This document shows, one piece after another, positions 1 to 8,380 of a stretch of DNA of 64,000 nucleotides. Source of the stretch: Acinetobacter sp. UBA3106 (lineage in GTDB: Bacteria; Pseudomonadota; Gammaproteobacteria; Pseudomonadales; Moraxellaceae); NCBI GenBank assembly GCA_002365595.1, contig DFAM01000018.1, positions 6,859-70,858 on the forward strand, given 5' to 3'. Position numbers and translations under genes: made by a program. The notes beneath the pieces are model-generated. The model was given only the letters and a program-made list of their open reading frames with translations. It had not been told where the DNA came from and searched no databases. Position 1 is the stretch's first letter, and every line of letters starts with the position of its first letter.

Positions 1-197
1 TGTTTCAACGCATGCCACTGGCGTAGACAGCCAAGAACCAGTTCATGATATAAGGCACGGTCTTTATCTGACACGATATTCATATGCTGCGCTAATACGG
101 ATTGCAGCGATTGACCATTTTGGACAGCCAATAACGTTTTCACCACCTGAGCACGTAAGTTTAAAGTCTTACCCGAGGCTTGGGGAGATTGTCTCAT
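1..197 (-). CDS. rsmB: 16S rRNA (cytosine-C5) methyltransferase RsmB, N-terminal part
   Basis: Only the first 65 or so codons lie in the window; the gene runs off the left edge. The reverse-strand translation starts MRQSPQASGKTLNLRAQVV and continues through an SVLAQHM...DRALYHELVLGCLRQW stretch. This matches the NusB-like RNA-binding domain at the start of RsmB (Sun/Fmu), which methylates C967 of 16S rRNA. The start ATG (195-197) shares its A with the TAA stop of fmt, so the two are translationally coupled. The order fmt-rsmB is common in gammaproteobacteria and supports the call. The catalytic domain is outside the window and cannot be checked. Confidence 0.85.
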   Translation of the reverse strand, partial: MRQSPQASGKTLNLRAQVVKTLLAVQNGQSLQSVLAQHMNIVSDKDRALYHELVLGCLRQWHALK

Positions 198-1156
198 TAT
201 AAAATTTGTCCAATATTCAGTTTTTGGGTTTGTAAAATTTGTACGGCATTGAGCGGCTTGCCACCCGGCCATTGTAAAGCAGTGAGCGTGATTACAGTGT
301 TATTTGCGCAGGCAACCTGTACACCGTGTTTGTCAATCGCAATAATTTCACCCGGTTGGGCATTTTCCGCAGTTGCAGCGGATAACTGGGAATTCCAGAC
401 CCGCAGGTTGTTTTGTTCATCCAGGCGAATAAAAGCCACTGGCCACGGGTTGAAGGCGCGGATATTACGGTCAATTTGTACGGCATCAATAGACCAGTCA
501 ATTTCTGCTTCGGCTTTTGACAATTTGTGCGCATACACGGTTAAGGCTTCGTCTTGTACTTCACGTGTCGCTAAATAATGCTGTAATTTTTCTTCTGACT
601 CTAAAACAGCGGCAATGGCTGTTGCACCCTGTTCAGCCAGTTTGTCATGCAAAGTGGCTGAAGTGTCATTTGCTTCAATAGGACAAAGGGTTTTATACAT
701 CATGTCGCCCGTATCCAAGCCAGCCGCCATTTTCATGATGGTCACGCCAGTCTCACTATCACCTGTTGCAATGGCACGCTGAATCGGGGCTGCACCGCGC
801 CAGCGCGGCAACAGGGAACCATGAATGTTGAGACAGCCATATTTAGGCGTGTCTAAAACCACTTGCGGCAAAATCAAACCATAGGCGGCAACCACCATCA
901 CGTCGGCATTTAGAGCTGCTAACTCTTGTTGTGCGGCCAAGCCTTCTTCAGTCGAAGATTTAAAGTGAAGTGGTTGGTAGACTGGAATATTATTTTCTAA
1001 AGCCAGCTGCTTTACTGCAGACGCTGTCAGTTTTTGTCCACGCCCAGCTTTGCGGTCCGGTTGAGTATAGACCGCAACAATGTCATGTTCGGTTTTAAGC
1101 AGTGCAGCCAATGCTGTGGCTGCAAATTCTGGGGTACCCGCAAAGATGATTTTCAC
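197..1156 (-). CDS. fmt: Methionyl-tRNA formyltransferase
   Basis: Formylates Met-tRNA(fMet) with 10-formyl-tetrahydrofolate so that it can initiate translation. The protein is 319 aa, the usual size. It opens with KIIFAGTPEFAATALAALL and carries the formyltransferase signature LNIHGSLLPRWRGAAPIQRA with the catalytic Asn-His near residue 108 and the conserved Asp in AGLDTGDM. A smaller C-terminal tRNA-binding domain follows. The frame is open upstream to 1195, but I place the start at the GTG at 1154-1156: it aligns with the family N terminus and has a GGAA about 9 bases upstream. The stop overlaps the start of rsmB by one base (TAATG), so the two form an operon. Confidence 0.95.
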   Translation of the reverse strand: MKIIFAGTPEFAATALAALLKTEHDIVAVYTQPDRKAGRGQKLTASAVKQLALENNIPVYQPLHFKSSTEEGLAAQQELAALNADVMVVAAYGLILPQVVLDTPKYGCLNIHGSLLPRWRGAAPIQRAIATGDSETGVTIMKMAAGLDTGDMMYKTLCPIEANDTSATLHDKLAEQGATAIAAVLESEEKLQHYLATREVQDEALTVYAHKLSKAEAEIDWSIDAVQIDRNIRAFNPWPVAFIRLDEQNNLRVWNSQLSAATAENAQPGEIIAIDKHGVQVACANNTVITLTALQWPGGKPLNAVQILQTQKLNIGQIL

Positions 1157-1585
1157 ACATGAAATTCCAAATAAACTTAACGTATTATAAGGCAAAAACT
1201 GAGTGAGACCTAAGGTCCTCTATAGGTAGTTATAAGCTGTTGAAACTCAGATATTTATCAGAAGATAATAACTAAAAAATCTGCTTTAAATCATAAAATT
1301 AATAAAATAAAGTAATGCAAAATTAAAAAATTATTCATGGAAGTTTTGTATTTAATTCACTGCTATGGCGTTATATTAGTTTTCAGTATCAGTTTATTTT
1401 ATATGAATCATTGAAACATCAATAGATTTATCTCATAAAACAGCCTGCTTATCGGACTTTGCAAAACAGTAAGCTGTAGTAAGATAGATCTCTATTTCAA
1501 CTGATTTAGCGTTATATATCAGTATCATTCAGCCAGATTGAATCCTAGAATTCATTTCGAGCACAAACTTTGTTGGAAATACACA
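1157..1585. other. Divergent intergenic region fmt / ilvD
   Basis: About 430 bases without a gene, very AT-rich, lying between the divergent fmt and ilvD starts. It must hold the promoters for both directions. I see no leader peptide, T-box or attenuator-like hairpin that would point to branched-chain amino acid attenuation of ilvD, and no confident sigma-70 pair. Confidence 0.4.
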
Positions 1586-3415
1586 ATGCCTGACTATCGT
1601 TCAAAAACATCGACACACGGAAGAAATATGGCTGGCGCACGTGGCTTATGGCGTGCGACAGGTATGAAAGATGAAGATTTTGGTAAACCGATTATTGCGG
1701 TAGTCAACTCTTTCACCCAGTTTGTACCGGGTCACGTCCATTTGAAAGACTTAGGTCAGCTGGTGGCACGTCAAATTGAAGCGTCAGGCGGCGTAGCCAA
1801 AGAATTCAATACCATTGCTGTGGATGACGGCATCGCGATGGGTCATGACGGCATGCTGTATTCATTGCCTTCGCGTGACCTGATTGCGGATTCAGTCGAG
1901 TACATGGTCAATGCCCATTGTGCCGATGCGATGGTGTGTATTTCGAACTGTGACAAGATCACCCCGGGCATGTTGATGGCATCAATGCGTCTGAACATTC
2001 CGGTAGTTTTTGTCTCTGGCGGTCCAATGGAAGCGGGTAAAGTCAAAATCCGTGGCAATGAAAAAGCCATTGACCTGGTCGATGCCATGATTGTTGCGGC
2101 AGATGACAACTTTACGGATGAAGAAGTCGCAGAATACGAACGTTCTGCTTGTCCAACCTGTGGTTCATGTTCAGGCATGTTTACCGCGAACTCGATGAAC
2201 TGTTTGACTGAAGCTTTAGGTTTATCTTTACCGGGTAACGGCTCAACACTGGCAACCCATGCCAACCGTAAAAAATTATTTGAAAAAGCTGGTCAACTGA
2301 TTGTTGAGTTGGCGAAGCGTCATTATGAACAGGAAGATTACAGCATCTTGCCACGTTCAATCGCAACCAAGGCTGCATTTGAAAATGCCATGACGCTGGA
2401 TATTTCCATGGGTGGTTCGACCAATACGGTTCTGCATTTGTTGGCAGCTGCACACGAAGCTGAGGTCGACTTCACCATGACCGACATCGACCGCTTGTCG
2501 CGTAATGTGCCGGTACTATGTAAAGTTGCCCCAGCGAAGCAAGACGTCCATATGGAAGATGTACACCGTGCCGGTGGCATCATGTCGATTCTGGGCGAAC
2601 TGGATCGTGCAGGCTTAATCGACACATCTGTTCCAACCGTGCATGAAAAAACATTAAAAGATGCCTTGGACAAATGGGACATCATCCGTACTGAAGATGA
2701 AGAAGTGTATCAATTCTTTAAATCAGCGCCGGGTGGTGTACCAACGCAAACCGCATTCTCGCAAGACCGTTATTATGCCCGTTTAGATGGTGACCGGGAC
2801 AATGGCGTAATCCGTAATGCAGCCAATGCCTTCTCGCAAGATGGCGGTCTGGCGGTACTTTACGGCAACATCGCGCTAGAAGGCTGTATCGTAAAAACAG
2901 CGGGTGTGGATGATTCAATCCTGAAATTCAACGGCACCGCACGTGTGTTTGAAAGTCAGGATGCTGCGGTTGAAGCGATTTTGGGCGGCAAAATCACTGC
3001 AGGTGATGTCGTCGTGATTCGCTACGAAGGTCCACGTGGTGGACCAGGTATGCAAGAAATGCTGTACCCAACCAGTTACTTGAAATCGAAAGGTTTGGGT
3101 AAAGACTGCGCACTTTTAACGGATGGTCGTTTCTCGGGTGGTTCGTCTGGTCTTTCAATTGGTCACGTGTCGCCTGAAGCAGCGGAAGGCGGTGCGATTG
3201 GTCTGGTTGAAGATGGTGACCGTATCGAAATTGATATTCCAAACCGAACTATTCACCTGGCAGTGGATGATGCAACCATGGCAGCGCGCCGTGAAGCACA
3301 AGAAGCCAAAGGCTGGCAGCCTGCTGAACAGCGTCCGCGTAAAGTGTCTAAAGCACTGAAAGCGTATGCAATGCATACTACCAGTGCCTCGAAAGGTGCG
3401 GTACGTGATATCTAA
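1586..3415 (+). CDS. ilvD: Dihydroxy-acid dehydratase, E. coli IlvD type
   Basis: Converts 2,3-dihydroxy-3-methyl acids to 2-keto acids, a late step of valine, leucine and isoleucine synthesis. The 609-aa product is very like E. coli IlvD from its first residues (MPDYRSKTSTHGRNMAGA) to its end. Cluster-ligand cysteines are visible in SNCDKITPG (C122) and in the CPTCGSCSGM run (C189, C192, C195). At the position where plant-type enzymes have a third ligand cysteine it has FVPGHVHL (H50). The frame is open to a TTG at 1538, but the ATG at 1586 fits the family N terminus and has a GGA upstream. A strong terminator follows. A second, different dehydratase lies 560 bases downstream, so this activity is encoded twice. 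Confidence 0.95.
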   Translation: MPDYRSKTSTHGRNMAGARGLWRATGMKDEDFGKPIIAVVNSFTQFVPGHVHLKDLGQLVARQIEASGGVAKEFNTIAVDDGIAMGHDGMLYSLPSRDLIADSVEYMVNAHCADAMVCISNCDKITPGMLMASMRLNIPVVFVSGGPMEAGKVKIRGNEKAIDLVDAMIVAADDNFTDEEVAEYERSACPTCGSCSGMFTANSMNCLTEALGLSLPGNGSTLATHANRKKLFEKAGQLIVELAKRHYEQEDYSILPRSIATKAAFENAMTLDISMGGSTNTVLHLLAAAHEAEVDFTMTDIDRLSRNVPVLCKVAPAKQDVHMEDVHRAGGIMSILGELDRAGLIDTSVPTVHEKTLKDALDKWDIIRTEDEEVYQFFKSAPGGVPTQTAFSQDRYYARLDGDRDNGVIRNAANAFSQDGGLAVLYGNIALEGCIVKTAGVDDSILKFNGTARVFESQDAAVEAILGGKITAGDVVVIRYEGPRGGPGMQEMLYPTSYLKSKGLGKDCALLTDGRFSGGSSGLSIGHVSPEAAEGGAIGLVEDGDRIEIDIPNRTIHLAVDDATMAARREAQEAKGWQPAEQRPRKVSKALKAYAMHTTSASKGAVRDI

Positions 3416-3436
3416 GCTGTAAATTTTTATAGCGTT

Positions 3437-3467
3437 AAAAAAGCACTCCTGATGGGGTGCTTTTTTT
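3437..3467 (+). terminator. Rho-independent terminator of ilvD
   Basis: GCACTCC / GGGGTGC stem (one G-T pair) with a TGAT loop, A-tract before and seven T after, 20 bases past the ilvD stop. Confidence 0.85.
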
Positions 3468-3510
3468 ATACAAGAAACTATTTTTTAGACCTTCCAAATT
3501 TTGCCCAGTG

Positions 3511-3625
3511 GAGTGCGACAGGAAGTCGCACGTTTGCCCGTATGGCAAGGATGCTATATCGGGCAAACAAAGGGGGCTTTCTTGCGGAGCTGTGCTCCTC
3601 ATTTTGGCCAGTCAAAAGTAAAAGT
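3511..3625 (-). repeat. Hairpin-rich intergenic repeat, copy A1
   Basis: Two perfect hairpins stand next to each other: GTGCGAC/GTCGCAC (3513-3531) and GTTTGCCCG/CGGGCAAAC (3532-3568). They are followed by a segment that, read on the minus strand, goes TACTTTTGACTGGCCAAAAT, GAG, and on to a GCAAGAAAGCC core. The same core and arrangement recur at 14747-14900 on the plus strand with different stem sequences. An open frame across it (3452-3664) has no protein-like character. Confidence 0.6.
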
Positions 3626-3732
3626 GCCTACGAGATAGCATTAAAAATTACTCAGGTAATTTGAGGCTGTATGGTAAAAAATCAAAGCTTTAATAACTTT
3701 AAAAGTTCTGATGATCTTTGTGCAGGCAGAAT

Positions 3733-3826
3733 CTTACTTTTGACGGCGCAAAAGTAACAAAACGCTCTTGTTCCGCTGACTCTACTTCCCTGTAGAGCAT
3801 CGAAACAGCGACATCCATGTCGCTTT
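3733..3826 (+). repeat. Hairpin-rich intergenic repeat, copy A2 (inverted relative to A1)
   Basis: Starts CTTACTTTTGACGGCGCAAA like the other copies and then shows three short stems: ACTTTTG/CAAAAGT, CTCTAC/GTAGAG and AGCGACAT/ATGTCGCT. Together with A1 it fills most of the 560-base gap between the two dehydratase genes, the two copies facing away from each other. Confidence 0.45.
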
Positions 3827-3979
3827 ATCATGTGATTTGGTTGGAGTTGAAAAGCATTAAATGGGGCAATACCATAACAGAGTTTCGCTTTTATGTGTTG
3901 TCTACCTTATATACAATGACCTTAGAATAAATTGCCAAAGACCCATGCTTAAAATTGGTCATCGCCCAGGAAGAGAATA

Positions 3980-5665
3980 ATGAGTAAAGATAATATCCGC
4001 GAGCATTCTGCACCGGTGTATGAAGGTATTGAAAATGCACCGGCACGTTCCATGATGCGTGCTACAGGTTTTAAAGATGCCGATTTTGAACGGCCATTCA
4101 TTGGTATTGCCTCGACTTGGGCCAATGTCACGCCATGTAATATGCATATTGATGGCTTGGCACGTGAAACTGAAAAAGGCGTGAATGCCGCAGGCGGTAA
4201 AGGCATTATTTTCAATACCATTACCATTTCTGATGGGATCTCGAATGGTACTGAGGGAATGAAATATTCCTTGGTGTCACGTGAAATTATTGCCGATTCG
4301 ATTGAAGCCGTAGTCGGCTGTCAGGCTTATGATGGCGTGATTGCGATTGGTGGCTGCGACAAAAACATGCCGGGTTGCATCATGGGGCTTGCGCGTTTAA
4401 ATCGTCCGGGTCTGTTTATTTATGGTGGAACCATCAAGCCAGGTGCTGGTCATACTGACATGATTTCAGTTTTTGAAGCGGTCGGTCAGCATGCTAAGGG
4501 CGAAATCAACGAAATTCAGGTCAAGCAGATTGAAGAAGTCGCATTGCCGGGCCCGGGTTCCTGTGGCGGGATGTATACCGCAAACTCGATGGCCTCTGCG
4601 ATTGAAGCACTCGGTATGAGCTTACCCGGTTCATCGGCTCAGGAAGCAGTGTCAGACGAGAAGCTGCTTGACTGTAACCGAGCGGGTGAGGCGGTGATGA
4701 ACCTGCTGCGTCTGGACATTAAACCGCGTGACATCATGACCAAGGCAGCATTTGAAAACTCGATCAAAGTGCTGATTGCACTGGGTGGCTCGACCAATGG
4801 CGTACTGCATTTATTGGCGATGGCCCATACTGCCGGCGTTGAACTCACTCTGGATGATTTTGTACGGATTGGCAAAGACATTCCTGTAGTGGCGGATGTG
4901 CGTCCATCAGGGAAATACCTGATGTCGGAACTGATTGCCATTGGCGGGATTCAGCCGCTGATGAAACGTATGCTGAATGCAGGCATGCTGGATGGTTCCT
5001 GCTTGACCGTGACCGGTAAAACGCTGGCGGAAAATCTGGCTGATGTAGAGGATTACCCCGAAGGGCAGCAAATTATTCTGCCATTTGATGCGCCGATCAA
5101 AAAAGACTCCCATCTGGTGGTGTTAAAAGGCAACTTGTCACCGACTGGTGCAGTGGCAAAAATTACCGGTAAAGAAGGTCTGTATTTTGAAGGGCCGGCA
5201 CGCGTATTCGAAGGTGAAATTGGCGCCATGCGCGGGATTCTGGATGGTGAAGTACAGGAAGGCGAAGTGGTGGTGATTCGTGGCGAAGGTCCTAAAGGTG
5301 GACCGGGGATGCCAGAGATGCTGAAACCGACTTCCGCCATTATTGGTAAAGGTTTAGGAAAATCTGTTGCGCTGCTCACTGATGGACGTTTCTCAGGCGG
5401 CAGTCATGGTTTTGTAATTGGTCACGTGACCCCTGAAGCCTATGAAGGCGGCCCGATTGGTCTGGTCAAAAATGGCGATAAAATTTCCATTAATGCTGAA
5501 ACTCGTGAAATGACATTGCATATTTCCGATGAAGAGCTGGCAGCGCGTAAAGCGGCATGGGTTAAGCCTGAACCGAATTATCGTTACGGCGCTTTGGCGA
5601 AGTTTGCCAAATTGACTACAGGTGCTGAAAAAGGGGCAGTTACGGATCTAAATTTAGATGTATAA
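3980..5665 (+). CDS. ilvD: Second dihydroxy-acid dehydratase, three-cysteine type
   Basis: A 561-aa IlvD/Edd family protein, clearly a different branch from the 609-aa neighbour. It shows TPCNMHIDG (C53), GGCDKNMPGC (C126) and GPGSCGGM (C195). This three-cysteine pattern is known from dehydratases that carry a [2Fe-2S] cluster and tolerate oxygen, such as the plant and some bacterial enzymes. The C-terminal GPKGGPGMPEM and LLTDGRFSGGSHGF blocks are typical of the family. ATG at 3980 has AGGAAGAG just upstream. It could act on the same substrates as the first enzyme or on a related sugar acid, since the family includes aldonate dehydratases. The close match to bona fide DHAD motifs makes the amino-acid role more likely. 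A terminator follows, so it is its own unit. Confidence 0.88.
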   Translation: MSKDNIREHSAPVYEGIENAPARSMMRATGFKDADFERPFIGIASTWANVTPCNMHIDGLARETEKGVNAAGGKGIIFNTITISDGISNGTEGMKYSLVSREIIADSIEAVVGCQAYDGVIAIGGCDKNMPGCIMGLARLNRPGLFIYGGTIKPGAGHTDMISVFEAVGQHAKGEINEIQVKQIEEVALPGPGSCGGMYTANSMASAIEALGMSLPGSSAQEAVSDEKLLDCNRAGEAVMNLLRLDIKPRDIMTKAAFENSIKVLIALGGSTNGVLHLLAMAHTAGVELTLDDFVRIGKDIPVVADVRPSGKYLMSELIAIGGIQPLMKRMLNAGMLDGSCLTVTGKTLAENLADVEDYPEGQQIILPFDAPIKKDSHLVVLKGNLSPTGAVAKITGKEGLYFEGPARVFEGEIGAMRGILDGEVQEGEVVVIRGEGPKGGPGMPEMLKPTSAIIGKGLGKSVALLTDGRFSGGSHGFVIGHVTPEAYEGGPIGLVKNGDKISINAETREMTLHISDEELAARKAAWVKPEPNYRYGALAKFAKLTTGAEKGAVTDLNLDV

Positions 5666-5691
5666 TTGATCATTACCTAACAAATTGTTAT

Positions 5692-5722
5692 AAACCCTTG
5701 TAGCACACAAGGGTTTTTTTTC
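5692..5722 (+). terminator. Rho-independent terminator of the second dehydratase
   Basis: AACCCTTG / CAAGGGTT perfect stem with a short loop (TAGCACA) followed by eight T, 27 bases after the stop codon. Confidence 0.85.
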
Positions 5723-5734
5723 GAGGCTGATCTC

Positions 5735-7045
5735 ATGTCACTGTTACGCCGTTGGTTTGATCCACTCCGATCGCGTTGGTTTTACCAAAAGCCGACTCGT
5801 CAGGTGGTGTTATCTACGGAGCAGGGTTTAAGCATCCACTTGCGTCTGGATGATGTCTATAGCTATCTGGCTGCACAGCAGTTACCTGAACTTGAAGAAA
5901 TCTTAAGTGATGAGATCAAACCTCTAAAGGTGATTATTTCCAGTCGAACGGCAGAACCTCCCAACAATATGTCGAAAATGGAGTGGCAAAATTACTGCCT
6001 CAACGATGCAAAAATTCTATCCAAACAGCATCGCTTTAGTTTTCATGAAACCCCGGAACAACCGCCACTTGAAGCCATAGCACAAGCAGAAACGATTCTG
6101 CGCAATACGCCCTTACGCGGACAGGATTTCCTGTATTTACTTGAAGATGTATTCCACATGCTGTGGCAAAAACAGTATGGAAAATTACGTACCTTGCACG
6201 CCATGGCCAGCCGCCATCATCAAGCGCAAAACTTCCCGGAACGAATTTTTAACGATGCCGAAGTGCTTGCCAGTTATTTTGAATTTGGTGAAAGGAAGTA
6301 TCATGCAGTAGATGATCTGCTGCGTTTGACTCGCCGTTTAAAACAGCAAAAATTGCTGACCGGCAATCCCATCTTCCTGATTAACCATATTGAATGGCGC
6401 GAGCATCTGATTTCTGATGCAGAAGAACTGAATGAAATTCAGGCGCTGGACCCGGAACTGGATTTATATATTGCCCTGGAAGACCCGATCTCTTGGCTGT
6501 TATTGGCTTATATTAAGGAAGAACTGGCCAATTTTTATAATATTCACCTCAATGTTTATCCGCTGTCTTATCATGGCCGCGATTTCTTTGACTGGGGGTT
6601 GGCTACACGCCTTTCCAAGCGGACAGAGGTGAAATTTACTCCATTCTGCCGTCCCACCCAGCAGGCCACTTTTGAGATGGCACAACTGTTTTATAGCGTA
6701 CCTGAAGAACAGCGGGTCGAAGCGATGTACCGCATTTTGCAAGCGGTCTGGACCAAAGGCAAAGATCTTTCCTTTAAGTCACATTTTGATCAGATTAAGC
6801 GTGATCTAGAGATTAATGAACTGAGTACTGAAGATATCACTGCCAAATTGAAAGAAAATGACATACTCTGTGAAATGAAATCTCAACCAGATTTTCCAGT
6901 GCTTGAACTGCGCATTGACGGGCAAAGTTATGTATTTAATAGCTTGTACCGGGTCTGGATGATTGAGAGTATTTTTAGTAATGTTTTAGAAGACCAATAT
7001 AAAAGTGAAAATGATGATATCAAAGATGAAGAAAGAGAAATGTGA
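5735..7045 (+). CDS. Tandem DsbA-fold protein, 2-hydroxychromene-2-carboxylate isomerase-like
   Basis: A 436-aa cytoplasmic protein with no signal peptide that appears to contain the same fold twice. The first half has VYSYLAAQQLPEL near residue 43, which resembles the start of kappa-class GST / HCCA isomerase domains, and an LEDVFHMLWQKQYG helix. The second half has LYIALEDPISWLLLAYI near residue 250, then RILQAVWTKGKDLSF and the FPVLELRIDG C-terminal strand typical of DsbA-like domains. Neither half has a CXXC redox motif, so disulfide oxidoreductase activity is unlikely. The substrate is unknown. Its last bases overlap the chorismate mutase gene, so the two are probably expressed together. 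The family call rests on motif resemblance only. Confidence 0.6.
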   Translation: MSLLRRWFDPLRSRWFYQKPTRQVVLSTEQGLSIHLRLDDVYSYLAAQQLPELEEILSDEIKPLKVIISSRTAEPPNNMSKMEWQNYCLNDAKILSKQHRFSFHETPEQPPLEAIAQAETILRNTPLRGQDFLYLLEDVFHMLWQKQYGKLRTLHAMASRHHQAQNFPERIFNDAEVLASYFEFGERKYHAVDDLLRLTRRLKQQKLLTGNPIFLINHIEWREHLISDAEELNEIQALDPELDLYIALEDPISWLLLAYIKEELANFYNIHLNVYPLSYHGRDFFDWGLATRLSKRTEVKFTPFCRPTQQATFEMAQLFYSVPEEQRVEAMYRILQAVWTKGKDLSFKSHFDQIKRDLEINELSTEDITAKLKENDILCEMKSQPDFPVLELRIDGQSYVFNSLYRVWMIESIFSNVLEDQYKSENDDIKDEEREM

Positions 7046-7313
7046 GTCTTTAGAACAAGCCCGTGCAAAGATTGATGTCATTGATACTGCGCTCATTGAC
7101 ATGATTGCGACCCGTCAATTTTATGTCGATCAGGCTGCGCGTTTTAAGCGTACTGTACAAGATGTGCAGTCACCTGAACGAGTGGAGCAGGTGATTCAGA
7201 AAGTACGTGCACAAGCCCTAGATTTGGGCACCGATCCCGACTTGGTAGAACACTTATATCGTGAAATGATCCAGCGTTTTATTCAACGTGAGTTAAAAGA
7301 GATTCGACCGTAA
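7026..7313 (+). CDS. Chorismate mutase, AroQ (type II) family
   Basis: A small all-helical protein of about 95 aa that would convert chorismate to prephenate, the entry to phenylalanine and tyrosine synthesis. Features of AroQ mutases are visible: ARAKIDVIDTALIDMIATRQ at the start of helix 1, VDQAARFKRT with the active-site basic residue, SPERVEQVIQKVRAQA, and a final LYREMIQRFIQRELKEI helix. The frame is open from a GTG at 7005 with ATGs at 7011, 7014 and 7026. I take 7026 because the family N terminus begins just before the SLEQARAKID segment, but no start has a strong ribosome site. The gene overlaps the end of the upstream DsbA-fold gene, implying coupling. Confidence 0.78.
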   Translation: MKKEKCESLEQARAKIDVIDTALIDMIATRQFYVDQAARFKRTVQDVQSPERVEQVIQKVRAQALDLGTDPDLVEHLYREMIQRFIQRELKEIRP

Positions 7314-7346
7314 TTTTATTGCCTGTTTATAAATTCAATCAGCAAA

Positions 7347-7377
7347 ATAAAAAAGACACCTTATAAAGGTGTCTTCA
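7347..7377 (-). terminator. Terminator between convergent genes
   Basis: AAGACACCTT / AAGGTGTCTT perfect 10-bp stem with an ATA loop. The T-run is on the minus strand, so it serves the amidase-like gene at 7395. It may also stop transcripts from the chorismate mutase side. Confidence 0.75.
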
Positions 7378-7394
7378 ACCGCGCGGCTTATCTA

Positions 7395-7883
7395 TTAAGC
7401 CAGTCGGTAATAGGTATAGGTTACGCGGTCATTTTTATAAACAGCATGGCTGTTTTGGCGGAAATCAGAAACCCATTGACGACCGGTATAGGCAGCAATA
7501 TGGCCATAAATATGCTTTTGGGTTCTATGGATAATATAAATATCGCCTTCTTTTGGATTATCAAAAGAGGGATTGATTTTTTTATAGCCAATTGTCTGTA
7601 GAGTATTTCCCCAATCCGCAGCTGCGACAGGATGATTTAAAATCCGAGCACCGGCAGACTGGAGTGCAATCCGGATGCTTCGAGCACATTTTTTAGTACT
7701 GGTCGCCGAGGAAATGCTATGTAACTTTTGCGTGAATTTACGCACATCGAGATAGGGAATACCTTTATTTTTGGAGTTTTTGGCGCCTGAACCTGCCTGA
7801 TGTTTCTGGAAATTTTGGGAGATTACCGCAGTATTCTGATCCGCAGTATTAATCATATTGCTATGATGTCCATCATAAATCAT
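7395..7883 (-). CDS. NlpC/P60- or CHAP-like cysteine hydrolase, candidate peptidoglycan amidase
   Basis: A 162-aa protein with a papain-like cell-wall hydrolase layout. A cysteine sits at the start of a helix in STKKCARSIRIALQSAG (C66). After it come PKEGDIYIIHR, then YGHIAAYTG (H128) and WVSDFRQ (D140), a plausible Cys-His-Asp triad. The first 50 residues are polar and low in complexity, with no Sec signal and no lipobox. Proteins with this KCARSIR...GHIA...WVSDF pattern occur as antibacterial amidase effectors of type VI secretion and in phage lysis modules; that is family knowledge, not something seen here. No vgrG, PAAR, immunity or holin gene is adjacent: the neighbours are a chorismate mutase and a permease. 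It stands alone with its own terminator. Confidence 0.6.
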   Translation of the reverse strand: MIYDGHHSNMINTADQNTAVISQNFQKHQAGSGAKNSKNKGIPYLDVRKFTQKLHSISSATSTKKCARSIRIALQSAGARILNHPVAAADWGNTLQTIGYKKINPSFDNPKEGDIYIIHRTQKHIYGHIAAYTGRQWVSDFRQNSHAVYKNDRVTYTYYRLA

Positions 7884-8380
7884 TCTTAAATCTCTACCTT
7901 ATCTTCAATTACTTTTAGAAAAAAATAGACAGCATTTTTCAGAACTAAAACCCGAATATTTTTTCTCTAACTCTCAATAGTGAAATGCTATATCATTACA
8001 TAGCCTATTCATGCGAAGGGCGTACTTTAAAGAGGTTTTGTCTAAAAATCCACCCAATTTAGGCTAAAAAAAGATCAATTTTGAGTAAAAAAAGCACTAA
8101 AATTGTCAAAATCCGGGCAGAAAATGAACTTAAGATAGCTCATAAATCATACAGTTAAACCAGACTTAATAATGTGTTATTAATTGATGGAATTTTTATG
8201 TAAACATGCAATTAATTGCTCAATTGTTAATCAAAAATTAACATTTTGTCATATTTGCAGTCCTTTTTTTAACATTTCTGCCCCCTCTAAAAGGCCTCAA
8301 TTTATTCTTGAGGCTTACTCTGGAAAACAGTGATTTTTAAAGTGCTCAGAGTCGCCTATGATCAGCTTAAAATTTAACGG
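7884..8380. other. AT-rich intergenic region before the TauE-like permease
   Basis: About 500 bases with no coding frame. It holds the upstream region of both divergent genes. The only clear structure is the hairpin GCCTCAA (8294-8300) / TTGAGGC (8308-8314), flanked on the left by AAAA. On the minus strand this could act as a weak terminator; on the plus strand it lies in the probable leader of the permease gene. Confidence 0.4.

Noticed and set aside
3452..3664. Open frame of about 70 codons in the gap after ilvD
   Set aside because: It runs through the hairpins of an intergenic repeat and has no protein-like pattern or ribosome site.
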